NCBI RefSeq assembly: GCF_031569985.1
Contig: NZ_JAMQKA010000018.1
Span: 1 to 64,000 of the forward strand
DNA: 64,000 nt
Reading direction: 5' to 3'
Source of the DNA: JAMQKA01 sp031569985
GTDB lineage: Bacteria; Bacteroidota; Rhodothermia; Balneolales; Balneolaceae
Part shown: piece after piece, positions 10,601 through 18,042 of the stretch
Layout of the letters: each line of letters begins with the position of its first letter
Position numbering within the stretch: position 1 is the first letter of the stretch
The notes under the pieces: generated by a model
The model's input: the letters and a program-made list of their open reading frames with translations, nothing else
The model's database searches: none
What the model was told of the DNA's origin: nothing
Position numbers and translations under genes: made by a program

Positions 10601-11943
10601 TTACGACGTACAACGTGCCTTATGGCTCTGAACTCCTCGTTGAAGAGGGTGATACCGTGCCGAAGGGTGTTCCGCTTTGTAAGTGGGATCCATACAACGC
10701 CAACATCTATTCGGAAATTGATGGTGTTGTTGAGTACAAAGATATCATGGAAGATATCACCTACTCAGAGGAGACTGATTCACAAACCGGTCACCGTGAG
10801 AAAGTGATTATCGATTCCAAAGATCGTTCGCTGGTACCTACCCTTATGGTTAAAGGCGATGGCGATCGCGTTATTGAGAAGACACTGCCGGTTGATACCC
10901 ACATCACTGTTGATGACGGTGAAGAGGTTCAGGCTGGTAAAGTGCTTGCCAAGATTCCACGTGCGACGGCAAAATCGAAAGATATTACTGCTGGTCTGCC
11001 GCGTGTTACCGAGCTGTTTGAAGCTCGTTCACCAAGCGAACCTGCTGCTGTCTCCGAAATTGACGGTATCGTTCGCATGGGTGGTCGCAAGCGTGGTAAG
11101 CAGGAAGTTATCGTTGAAAGTAAAGACGGTACGGATGAAAAAACATACCTGATTTCCCTGTCCAAGCACATTCTGGTGCAGGAGAATGATTATGTAGAAG
11201 CCGGCCAGCAGCTTTCCGACGGTACAGTACCTGCCGAAGAGATCCTCAATATCCTCGGACCATATGCGGTTCAGTCTTACCTGGTGAATGAGATTCAGGA
11301 GGTTTACCGATTGCAGGGTGTTCGTATCAATGACAAGCACATTGAGGTCATTGTACGAACGATGATGCAGAAGGTTGAGGTAACCGATCCCGGTGATACC
11401 ATGTATCTTGAAGGAGATAAAGTTGACCGATTTGAGCTGAACAATAGGAATGATGAGCTCATTGGTAAATTCGTGGTAACCAACCCGGGCGGAAGCGATC
11501 TCAAACAAGGCCGAATTCTTGATCGAAGAGAAGTTCGTGAAATTAATAACGAACTGATTAAGGAAGGTGTAGAGGAGCTGGAGACCCGAGAGGCCGAACC
11601 GGCAATTTCGAAGCCGATCTTGCTCGGTATTACACGTGCAGCACTCTCAACTGAAAGCTGGCTCTCAGCCGCTTCATTCCAGGAGACCACCAAAGTCCTT
11701 ACACAGGCATCTATTGAGGCTAAGAAGGACTACTTGATGGGTCTTAAGGAAAATGTTGTGGTTGGCCACAAAGTACCTGCCGGTACAGGTCTTCGTAAGT
11801 ATGAAGATCTTATCGTCGGTTCCAGGAAAGAACTGGATGAAGGCGAAGAAGAAGTGGCACGAGTCTTTGAAGAACTCGGCGCCGACGCCGAAAATGGAGA
11901 GGAAGCTGCGAAAGCAGCAAACGTGGAAGAGGAAGAGTCATAG
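7609..11943 (+). CDS. rpoC: DNA-directed RNA polymerase beta' subunit
   Basis: The 1444-residue catalytic subunit. The start is TTG with a GGAGG-type site (CCGGAGGT, 7595-7602). The N-terminal zinc site uses C66, C68, C81 and C84. The active-site loop NADFDGDQM (residues 471-479) supplies the three Mg-binding aspartates D473, D475 and D477. The second zinc site uses C817, C891, C898 and C901. The trigger-loop region [20 protein letters not shown] follows. The C-terminus is an acidic tail rich in Glu and Ala. It is the last gene of the secE-rpoC cluster and is followed by a terminator. Confidence 0.98.
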   Translation: [1444 protein letters not shown]

Positions 11944-11965
11944 CCTCTCTGTAGAATTAAATTTA

Positions 11966-12003
11966 AAAAGCCCGGCTTCAAGAAAAGTCGGGCTTTTTCT
12001 TTT
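11966..12003 (+). terminator. Intrinsic terminator of the rpoBC transcript
   Basis: AAAAGCCCG (11966-11974) pairs with CGGGCTTTT (11989-11997), with GCTTCAAGAAAAGT as the loop, followed by TTCTTTTT. It lies 22 bases after the rpoC stop codon. Confidence 0.85.
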
Positions 12004-12064
12004 TAAATGGGCTGTCGGAAATTTAAGGAAAGTGTATCAAGATTTCACAGAGGTGGTAGCGCTA

Positions 12065-12382
12065 TTATGATTCCTTTTTCTCCTCTTCCTTGGTCTCCTC
12101 AATAGAATCTAACAGGTGTTCGGCCTCCTTGATCAGGTCTTCTGCACGTTGACGGGCATCCTCAACTACCTCATCACCTTTGCGTTTGGCTTCGGATATC
12201 GCATGCTTTTCTTCCGAAAGCCGTTCTATCAGGTGAGTAAGTTCATCGACGTAATTACTTAGTCGATATGAGATAACATTTCGGGTATTGCTTCCTTTAT
12301 CCGGAGCGTACAAAAGAGCTATCACGGACCCAACGAGTGCACCCGAAAGTAGTCCAAGAGTAAAGTCTTTAGATCGGCTCAT
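12065..12382 (-). CDS. YtxH-like membrane-associated protein
   Basis: A 105-residue protein with one N-terminal hydrophobic segment (LGLLSGALVGSVIALLYAP, residues 9-27) followed by a long charged helix likely to form a coiled coil (residues 45-105). The small-residue membrane segment ending in YAPDKGS is the mark of YtxH-domain proteins, which have general-stress links in Bacillus but no defined biochemical role. It runs convergent to rpoC. The C-terminus is strongly Glu/Lys-rich. Family assignment is from overall look and not from any catalytic motif. Confidence 0.7.
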   Translation of the reverse strand: MSRSKDFTLGLLSGALVGSVIALLYAPDKGSNTRNVISYRLSNYVDELTHLIERLSEEKHAISEAKRKGDEVVEDARQRAEDLIKEAEHLLDSIEETKEEEKKES

Positions 12383-12565
12383 ACTTTATCAAATCCTTTC
12401 TTAACAGTTAAGCTTTTGTCAATAGATAATATTGATGTAAAATAGGTAAAATGTTTACCTAGTGTTAATATGCAACATGCTAGATACATATTAAAGTTTC
12501 AGTAATATTTTTTTATCTTTAGGGTAGACTAAAACAAAGGAATGCAATACAAAAATAATCCTGTT

Positions 12566-13228
12566 ATGAAATTTTTTATTGACACTGCGGATTTGGATGA
12601 AATTAGTGAAGCTAATGACTTGGGAGTCTTGGACGGAGTTACAACCAACCCGAGTTTGTGCGCCAAAATCGGGGTTGAAGATTTTGAAGGCCACATTGCT
12701 AAAATATGCAATATCGTTAGTGGAGATGTCTCAGCTGAAGTGGTCTCTACAAAGTATGAAGATATTGTAGCCGAAGGTCGTCACCTGGCAGCGATTGCTG
12801 ATAATGTTGTTGTGAAAGTGCCCCTTATTAAAGAGGGAATCAAAGCGATAAAGACACTTTCCGGTGAAGGCATTAAGATCAATTGTACGCTGTGCTTTTC
12901 GGCGACGCAGGCTGTAATTGCGGCAAAAGCTGGTGCTACCTACATCTCACCCTTTATTGGGCGTATCGATGACATATCTTCAGATGGCATGCAACTAATT
13001 GAAGATGTGGTTACCATCTATGACAACTATGGTTTTGAAACCGAAATTTTGGCGGCAAGCATTCGTCACCCGATGCATGTCCTAGAGGCTATGCGCCTTG
13101 GTGCAGATGTTGCCACTATGCCGTTGAGCGTGATTGAGCAGTTGCTGGAGCATCCACTTACCGACCGTGGCCTCGACAAGTTCCTGGCCGACTGGGATGC
13201 ACTCCAGGAGGAAGTCAAAGCCAAGTAA
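12566..13228 (+). CDS. Transaldolase-like fructose-6-phosphate aldolase family protein
   Basis: A class I aldolase of the short transaldolase (TalC/FSA) family, 220 residues if begun at the ATG at 12566, which gives the family start MKFFIDTADLDEI; an upstream in-frame ATG at 12542 would add eight residues. The Schiff-base lysine is K84 in NVVVKVPL. D6, TTNPS (26-30) and the NCTLCFS strand complete the active site. Members act either as transaldolase in the pentose phosphate pathway or as fructose-6-phosphate aldolase, and sequence inspection alone does not separate the two. It is convergent with crtI. Confidence 0.9.
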   Translation: MKFFIDTADLDEISEANDLGVLDGVTTNPSLCAKIGVEDFEGHIAKICNIVSGDVSAEVVSTKYEDIVAEGRHLAAIADNVVVKVPLIKEGIKAIKTLSGEGIKINCTLCFSATQAVIAAKAGATYISPFIGRIDDISSDGMQLIEDVVTIYDNYGFETEILAASIRHPMHVLEAMRLGADVATMPLSVIEQLLEHPLTDRGLDKFLADWDALQEEVKAK

Positions 13229-13252
13229 TTAAGTTCTGCTAAGACTTATTTT

Positions 13253-13287
13253 ATGCCAGGCTCTATAGCTCTATAGGGGTCTGGCAT
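13253..13287. terminator. Bidirectional terminator between the transaldolase gene and crtI
   Basis: ATGCCAGG (13253-13260) pairs with TCTGGCAT (13280-13287), one pair being G-T. It is flanked by T-rich sequence on the right (TTCTAATTTT) and A-rich sequence when read from the left. It separates two convergent genes. Confidence 0.6.
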
Positions 13288-13295
13288 TTCTAATT

Positions 13296-14774
13296 TTAAG
13301 ACTTTCCCACAAGTTTTTGAGCTATTTTGGCCGAGGAAAGTACACCGGGCAGTCCAGCCCCGGGATGCGTGCCTGCTCCTACAAAAAACAGGTTCTCCAC
13401 ATCCTCTGATTTATTATGAGGTCGAAACCACGCAGACTGCGTAAGAATGGGTTCTACGGAAAAGGCCGATCCCTTGTAACTGTTAAGCGTGTTCTTGAAA
13501 TGAAGGGGATCGATATGGTGCTCGGCAATAATATTTTCCTGCAAATTGGGGAGGTAGTTCTCTTCAAGGAAATTCATGATGCCATCGCGGTATTGAGAGG
13601 CCGTTGCCTGCCAATCAGTGTCTCCTCCAAGGTGTGGGACCGGGGAAAGGACATAGAACGCCTCGCATCCATCAGGAGCCAGGGACGGGTCGGTCTTAGT
13701 GGGCATATGGAGGTATAGAGAAAAGTCCTCAGACAGTTTTTTATCGTGGAATATATCTTCCAGGAGTCCCCGGTATCGTTCTCCCAGGATGATATTGTGA
13801 TGAGCCAGATCGGAGTCCAGGTAGCGCCGTTTGGTCCCGAAGTATATCACAAAAAGAGACATGCTGTATTTTAGGTTCTCAATTTTTTTGTTGGAATAAG
13901 TGGGTCTTTTGGACTCTGGAATCATATACCGGTAGGTGAAGGCCACATCCGCATTGGAGACGACATGGTCAGCAGTATATTCTTTTCCATTCTTCAGAAG
14001 CACCCCTTTTGCCCGTTTATTTTGGATCAGAATTTCATCCACTTCCGCATTCAGGTGAAATGTACCTCCCTGCTCTTTTATAAGTTTTACCATGCCATTG
14101 ACAATGGATCCGGTCCCCCCTAAAGCGTAGTGGACTCCCCATTCTCGTTCAAGGTAATGGATCATAGCGTAGATTGAGGTGGTATCAAAGGGATTGCCGC
14201 CGACCAACAGGGGATGAAAGGAGAAACACCGGCGGAGGAAGTCATTTTCGATGTACTGTGATACGTAACTGTATACCGTCTTGTAGGATTTCAGTTTTAT
14301 CAGGTCAGGAGCCACCTTGACCATATCCCAGATATTCAGGAAGGGCTGATCTGCCAGTTCTACAAAACCTTTTTTAAAGATCGCTTTGGTACTCTCCAGG
14401 AATTTAGTGTATCCACCTCTGTCCGCAGGATTCCATTTTGCGATTTCATTAAGTACAAATTCGTGATTCCCATTGTAATCAAAGGTTCGCCCTTCGTGGT
14501 TAAAAATTCGATAAAATGGGTCGCACGGCACAAACTCTATGTAGTCTTCTCGATTCCTACCGGCAGCTTCAAAAATTTCATCAAACAGGAATGGAGCAGT
14601 GATAACAGTCGGTCCCCCGTCAAAAGTAAATCCGTCAATTTCATAGACGTAGGCTCTGCCGCCCGGTTTGTCTCTTTTTTCAAAAATTTCAACTTCGTAA
14701 CCTTTGGACAGCAAGCGTGAAGCGGTAGCCAGTCCCCCAAAACCACTGCCAATTATAATTACTTTCTCTGCCAT
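13296..14774 (-). CDS. crtI: Phytoene desaturase (CrtI-type carotenoid desaturase)
   Basis: A FAD-dependent amine-oxidase-fold desaturase that converts colourless phytoene into lycopene-type carotenoids at the membrane. The start is taken as the ATG at 14774, which puts the dinucleotide-binding motif (VIIIGSGFGGLATASRLL) right at the N-terminus; a TTG at 14810 would add 12 residues. Family marks are EIFEKRDKPGGRAYV, DGGPTVIT and the C-terminal GAGTHPGAGLPGVLSSAK flavin motif. The length, 492 residues, is standard. No phytoene synthase gene is next to it; crtZ lies far away at 50200. The upstream region carries a six- or seven-unit repeat array that may control it. Confidence 0.93.
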   Translation of the reverse strand: MAEKVIIIGSGFGGLATASRLLSKGYEVEIFEKRDKPGGRAYVYEIDGFTFDGGPTVITAPFLFDEIFEAAGRNREDYIEFVPCDPFYRIFNHEGRTFDYNGNHEFVLNEIAKWNPADRGGYTKFLESTKAIFKKGFVELADQPFLNIWDMVKVAPDLIKLKSYKTVYSYVSQYIENDFLRRCFSFHPLLVGGNPFDTTSIYAMIHYLEREWGVHYALGGTGSIVNGMVKLIKEQGGTFHLNAEVDEILIQNKRAKGVLLKNGKEYTADHVVSNADVAFTYRYMIPESKRPTYSNKKIENLKYSMSLFVIYFGTKRRYLDSDLAHHNIILGERYRGLLEDIFHDKKLSEDFSLYLHMPTKTDPSLAPDGCEAFYVLSPVPHLGGDTDWQATASQYRDGIMNFLEENYLPNLQENIIAEHHIDPLHFKNTLNSYKGSAFSVEPILTQSAWFRPHNKSEDVENLFFVGAGTHPGAGLPGVLSSAKIAQKLVGKS

Positions 14775-14933
14775 GGGATCTTGATAAATTTTGGTTTCTA
14801 TATCGACCAAGTAACCATAAAAGGGCGTTCAGAATTCCAATATTGGCAACTATAATATGGATCACCAGTAAAAAAAAGGATATGAGTGTCTATAGCTGTA
14901 TTTGAGGAAGCTTTGCTTAATAAAGCAAAAATT

Positions 14934-15082
14934 TATACTAATGTTTTTAAAAGTATAGTAGGTCTTTTCCTAAAAATGTACTAAGGCTTTTTAAATAATT
15001 GTACTAACGCTTTTTGGAAAAGAATAGTTATACTTTACAAAAAAGTGTATGAAGGCTTTTCAAAAAGTATAGTAGGGAAATG
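14934..15082. repeat. Array of 15-bp direct repeats at 23-bp spacing upstream of crtI
   Basis: Units begin at 14934, 14954, 14977, 15000, 15023 (degenerate), 15046 and 15068; the steps are 20, 23, 23, 23, 23 and 22. The plus-strand consensus is T(G/A)TA(C/G)TAAGGCTTTT. The best units are TGTACTAAGGCTTTT (14977), TGTACTAACGCTTTT (15000) and TGTATGAAGGCTTTT (15046). Linkers are 7-8 bases and AT-rich. The array lies in the 423-base gap between the crtI start and the rlpA stop, so it is upstream of crtI. The rest of that gap (14775-14933, 15083-15197) shows nothing I can name. Confidence 0.8.
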
Positions 15083-15197
15083 TGAATCAGTGCAGTTTAA
15101 ATTTTATTTTCTTTCGTCTGGAATGGATAACGCATTCAAATATTGTAGAATGTCTTAATTTAATTAGACGGGACCCCAGGGTATCTTCTCAGTTTAT

Positions 15198-15941
15198 CTA
15201 CGAGTTCTCCAGCTGTTTTACATAACCGTTATAGCCATTGCGTTCGAGCCTGCGCTGCTCTTTTTGAGCCTCATCCTTATCAGTAAAAATGCCATAGAAA
15301 ACGCGGTACACACGCTGGCCATTGTTTAATTTGAATTCTTCAATCCGGGATCCGTCAATTTCTCTTGATACCTTGTGGGCTCGTTCTTTCTCTTCGTATG
15401 AGCCCAACTGTACCGTGAAAGTCGAGGTTTTCAGATCCTTGCCTTCCTCAACACTGCCTTCAACAAGAAACAATTGGACGTTTGCTGTGCCAGGGCCGAT
15501 CATCTCAATTTCTCTGGCTGCTTTCCTTGACAGGTCTATAATACGGTTGTCTTTAAAAGGTCCCCTATCGTTTACCCGTACGACCACGGATTTGTTATTG
15601 TCAATATTTTCGACACGCACAAAAGTATTGAAAGGCAGTGTCCGGTGAGCAGCTGTCAGTGTGTTCATGTCATATATTTCCCCGTTGGCCGTCATCTTTC
15701 CATGAAAATTGGGTCCGTACCAGCTGGCCACGCCAGACTCAATCGCATTGTTCATTTTAGCAGGTGCGGGCCCGGCAGGAGGTTTTGTAACACGAGAGGT
15801 TATGCCACATGAACTCAGGAACAGCATTGCCGGTACCACGAACAAAAGGTATGTAGACTTAATCAAAACGAGGTATTTAATTAGCTTTTCTAAAAAAAAA
15901 TTATTGACAGAAATAATAATAATCTGCAGAGAAATAAACAT
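15198..15941 (-). CDS. rlpA: RlpA-like lipoprotein with SPOR domain
   Basis: A septal-ring type RlpA: a double-psi beta-barrel lytic transglycosylase-like domain (GVASWYGPNFHGKMTANGE to VRVNDRGPF and IIDLSRKAA) followed by a C-terminal SPOR domain (about the last 75 residues, FTVQLGSYEEKERA...) that binds denuded peptidoglycan at the division site. The lipobox LSSC places it in a membrane as a lipoprotein. From the ATG at 15941 the N-terminus is unusually long before the lipobox; a TTG at 15866 would give a clean 20-residue lipoprotein signal (MIKSTYLLFVVPAMLFLSSC), and I consider that start likely. It is transcribed in the same direction as crtI, 423 bases away. Confidence 0.9.
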   Translation of the reverse strand: MFISLQIIIISVNNFFLEKLIKYLVLIKSTYLLFVVPAMLFLSSCGITSRVTKPPAGPAPAKMNNAIESGVASWYGPNFHGKMTANGEIYDMNTLTAAHRTLPFNTFVRVENIDNNKSVVVRVNDRGPFKDNRIIDLSRKAAREIEMIGPGTANVQLFLVEGSVEEGKDLKTSTFTVQLGSYEEKERAHKVSREIDGSRIEEFKLNNGQRVYRVFYGIFTDKDEAQKEQRRLERNGYNGYVKQLENS

Positions 15942-15968
15942 ATAGAATTTGCCTGGAGCTGCAGAACG

Positions 15969-16406
15969 TCATCCTTTTTGGACGTAAGAGAGGTAATCTC
16001 CCGATGGGATCCGAGTCAAATTTTCGGTCGGTCGATTATAAAGATAGATCCATGCCGAGATAGTCTCTGGAGTACGGTTTGGGCAATGGACATCACATTT
16101 TTGGCGAATATACAGGCTATTTTCTGGTTCATGGGGGTTATATCCTTCATAGGGATCCAGTTTTTGAAATACCTTTGTAGGCCTTTTCAGGTGATAAAGT
16201 TCCCCTTTTATATTATTTGGGGAATGGTTGCCGGCAACGACCCCGGGATAGTCTGCCACCAGAAAAAGATGACCCTCGAACTCGGCATTACAGATCAAAT
16301 ATGCATATTCTGTCAACACCTTATGGGCCGGGTGATTGGCTCCACTTTGTAAAGAGCCATAGACAAATAGGTATTCTTCCTCAGGTGCTAAACTCATAAT
16401 CTCCAT
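15969..16406 (-). CDS. Gamma-glutamylcyclotransferase-like (AIG2/GGCT fold) protein
   Basis: A 145-residue protein with the family entry motif YLFVYGSLQSG (residues 13-23), where YGSL lines the substrate pocket, and a likely catalytic acid in DPYEGY (near residue 88). Members cleave gamma-glutamyl amides to 5-oxoproline, but small bacterial forms have varied or unknown substrates. A second start, the ATG at 16397, is possible and sits close behind a GGAG. The gene follows the small basic-peptide gene, separated by a hairpin, and precedes rlpA by 27 bases. Confidence 0.8.
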   Translation of the reverse strand: MEIMSLAPEEEYLFVYGSLQSGANHPAHKVLTEYAYLICNAEFEGHLFLVADYPGVVAGNHSPNNIKGELYHLKRPTKVFQKLDPYEGYNPHEPENSLYIRQKCDVHCPNRTPETISAWIYLYNRPTENLTRIPSGDYLSYVQKG

Positions 16407-16420
16407 TTTTTAATACAGAA

Positions 16421-16454
16421 ACACCGGCTACCCCATTACAAGGATAGCCGGTGT
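16421..16454 (-). terminator. Hairpin after the 30-residue peptide gene
   Basis: ACACCGGCT (16421-16429) pairs perfectly with AGCCGGTGT (16446-16454) around a 16-base loop. On the minus strand it is followed by TTTCTGTATTAAAAAA, a weak T-run. It probably ends the small peptide transcript, or acts as a partial terminator ahead of the cyclotransferase-like gene. Confidence 0.5.
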
Positions 16455-16513
16455 CCAATTTAAAAGGAACTCTCACTTCGATCAATTTGCAAATCGAACG
16501 GATTAATCAAGAA

Positions 16514-16606
16514 TTACTTCTTGTCAGTTTTATGCTTAACCTCGGGCTTCTTTGTGGCAGGAGCTTTAGGTTGAGTTTTGGATGGTTTTTTGGATTTCTT
16601 ATCCAT
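16514..16606 (-). CDS. 30-residue Lys/Pro-rich basic peptide
   Basis: A short open frame that reads M-D-K-K-S-K-K-P-S-K-T-Q-P-K-A-P-A-T and continues with KKPEVKHKTDKK before TAA. About 13 of 30 residues are lysine, and there are five prolines and no hydrophobic core, so it is probably unstructured and may bind nucleic acid or the ribosome. Support for coding is the GGAG six bases before the ATG, a hairpin 60 bases after the stop, and codon-level coherence in an otherwise empty gap. The composition recalls the Lys/Pro/Ala-rich tails of histone-like proteins. I do not recognise a named family. Confidence 0.6.
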   Translation of the reverse strand: MDKKSKKPSKTQPKAPATKKPEVKHKTDKK

Positions 16607-16748
16607 TGTAAACTCCAAAAGTATCAGGTTGTGGTCATGCTATCTACCTATTTTGATAGAATTTACGACCCTCATCTCAAACGATGATTAAGCATTATAT
16701 TACAACCTTTTTTGAATGATATGCAATAGCTAAATGTATTTTTTTAAA

Positions 16749-17045
16749 TTATTTTTTCTGCAGCAGTTGATCCAGGAATTCGGCTTTTTCCCGGTCACGG
16801 TACATTGTTGCCCCACCCACGATATAGCCTTTAACTCCCGAATCGGTTTCTATTAAGTACAGGCTTGAATCGTCCCCGGGGTCGGTGCCCCGGTCAAATT
16901 TATACGTGGAGACGATGCGGAGCTTTGCACTCGGATATTCTTCTTCTGTCTCTTTACACCGCAAAGCATTGTCATGAACCTCAAAAAGGTGGGTATATCC
17001 TTTCTGTTGGATATCTTCAATGGCTTCGGCTAAATCCTGATACAT
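16749..17045 (-). CDS. Small conserved protein of unknown function
   Basis: A 98-residue soluble protein beginning MYQDLAEAIEDIQQKGYTHLFEV, with CKETEEEYPSAKLRIVSTYKF in the middle and a C-terminal part SLYLIETDSGVKGYIVGGATM. It resembles a small family common in Bacteroidota whose members are often labelled phosphoribosylpyrophosphate synthetase by transfer; this protein is far too short for that enzyme and has no PRPP-binding motif, so that label should not be used. It lies between the basic peptide gene and tRNA-Thr on the same strand. The function is unknown. Confidence 0.75.
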   Translation of the reverse strand: MYQDLAEAIEDIQQKGYTHLFEVHDNALRCKETEEEYPSAKLRIVSTYKFDRGTDPGDDSSLYLIETDSGVKGYIVGGATMYRDREKAEFLDQLLQKK

Positions 17046-17158
17046 AACGGACCTCCCTATAGATGTGTGAACATTTGGTACCTATCATTTATAAACAATG
17101 ATAGCGGTGACCAGCGTTCTTTAAAAGGGCAGAGAAAAGAAGGGAAAAGCGAAGAGAG

Positions 17159-17230
17159 AGCCGAAGATCGGATTTGAACCGACGACCTACGCTTTACGAG
17201 AGCGTTGCTCTACCACTGAGCTACTTCGGC
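17159..17230 (-). tRNA. tRNA-Thr (anticodon CGT)
   Basis: Read on the minus strand: acceptor GCCGAAG pairs with CTTCGGC, D arm GCTC...GAGC, anticodon stem ACGCT/AGCGT around CTCGTAA with CGT as anticodon, T arm GTCGG-TTCAAAT-CCGAT with one G-T pair. The discriminator is T and no CCA is encoded. It reads the ACG threonine codon. Confidence 0.95.
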
Positions 17231-17352
17231 TTGTGCGAGTGCAAATATAAGCATTGTCTTACTCTGCAAGCAAGTGGCGCTGACAATTTAAATCAAAATT
17301 AGCGAAGTATTTGGCAGTTCTCTATTTTCGCTTTTAAAATAAAATATTTCGC

Positions 17353-17970
17353 ATGCAGAATTACGATTTTTTAGGTTCGGTTACATTTATCCTGATTGCG
17401 GTAAATGTTGTTGTCTCATTATTGGCCTTGTACTGGAATCCGAATATCATTGATAAAGGTTTTCTAAAACCCTATCGCGTTGTCAGGGAAAATACCTGGT
17501 ATGAGTTGCTGACATCCGGGTTCCTGCACGCCAATTTTACGCACCTGTTTATCAACATGTTTACGCTCTATTTCTTTGGGCAGGTGATGGAGCGGGTGAT
17601 CGGTCCGACTTATTTTGCCGGGTTGTTTCTTTCGGGACTGATAGTATCGGGCATTCCATCGCTGATTAAGTATAGAGACAATCCCAACTATGCCACCCTG
17701 GGTGCTTCAGGGGCGGTGGGGAGTGTGCTATTCGCCTTTATCCTGCTCTTTCCACTGGAAAGCATCTACCTTTTTTTAATTCCGGTTCCTATTCCCGCGT
17801 TTGTGTTCGGAATTCTGTACTTGATTTACAGCATGTACGAGAGCAAAAAAGATGTAGGCAAAATCAACCATGAGGCGCACACGGCTGGCTCCATATGGGG
17901 AATGCTCTACCTGCTGATATTTGTACCCAACACGGTGGATCACATACTCACCGTATTTGGATTGCTTTAG
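17353..17970 (+). CDS. Rhomboid family intramembrane serine protease
   Basis: A 205-residue integral membrane protein with six predicted spans. Catalytic marks are present: HANFTHLFINM (residues 59-69) with the oxyanion-side His and Asn, the nucleophile serine S119 in GASGAVG, and the catalytic histidine H176 in HEAHTAGSIWG. Rhomboids cut single-span substrates within or near the membrane; bacterial substrates are mostly unknown. It stands alone and is convergent with serC, with a strong terminator between them. Confidence 0.93.
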   Translation: MQNYDFLGSVTFILIAVNVVVSLLALYWNPNIIDKGFLKPYRVVRENTWYELLTSGFLHANFTHLFINMFTLYFFGQVMERVIGPTYFAGLFLSGLIVSGIPSLIKYRDNPNYATLGASGAVGSVLFAFILLFPLESIYLFLIPVPIPAFVFGILYLIYSMYESKKDVGKINHEAHTAGSIWGMLYLLIFVPNTVDHILTVFGLL

Positions 17971-17982
17971 GGAGGGAAAATG

Positions 17983-18019
17983 AAAAAGTGTAGCCTGCAA
18001 TGAAGCAGGCTACACTTTT
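17983..18019. terminator. Bidirectional terminator between the rhomboid gene and serC
   Basis: AAAAAGTGTAGCCTGC pairs with GCAGGCTACACTTTT around AATGAA. The stem is about 15 base pairs with an A-run on the left and a T-run on the right, so it can stop transcription from both sides. Confidence 0.9.
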
Positions 18020-18042
18020 GCTCGAACCTTTTTAACGTTTAT

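Noticed and set aside
14934..15082. Repeat array read as a plasmid-type iteron origin
   Set aside because: No rep gene, DnaA-box cluster or partition gene is near; the array sits between two ordinary chromosomal genes.
14934..15082. CRISPR array
   Set aside because: Repeats of 15 bases with 7-8-base linkers are far too short, and no cas gene is nearby. The same applies to the other repeat clusters in the window.
16749..17045. PRPP synthetase annotation for the 98-residue protein
   Set aside because: Too short and lacking the PRPP-binding motif; the label is a common transfer error.
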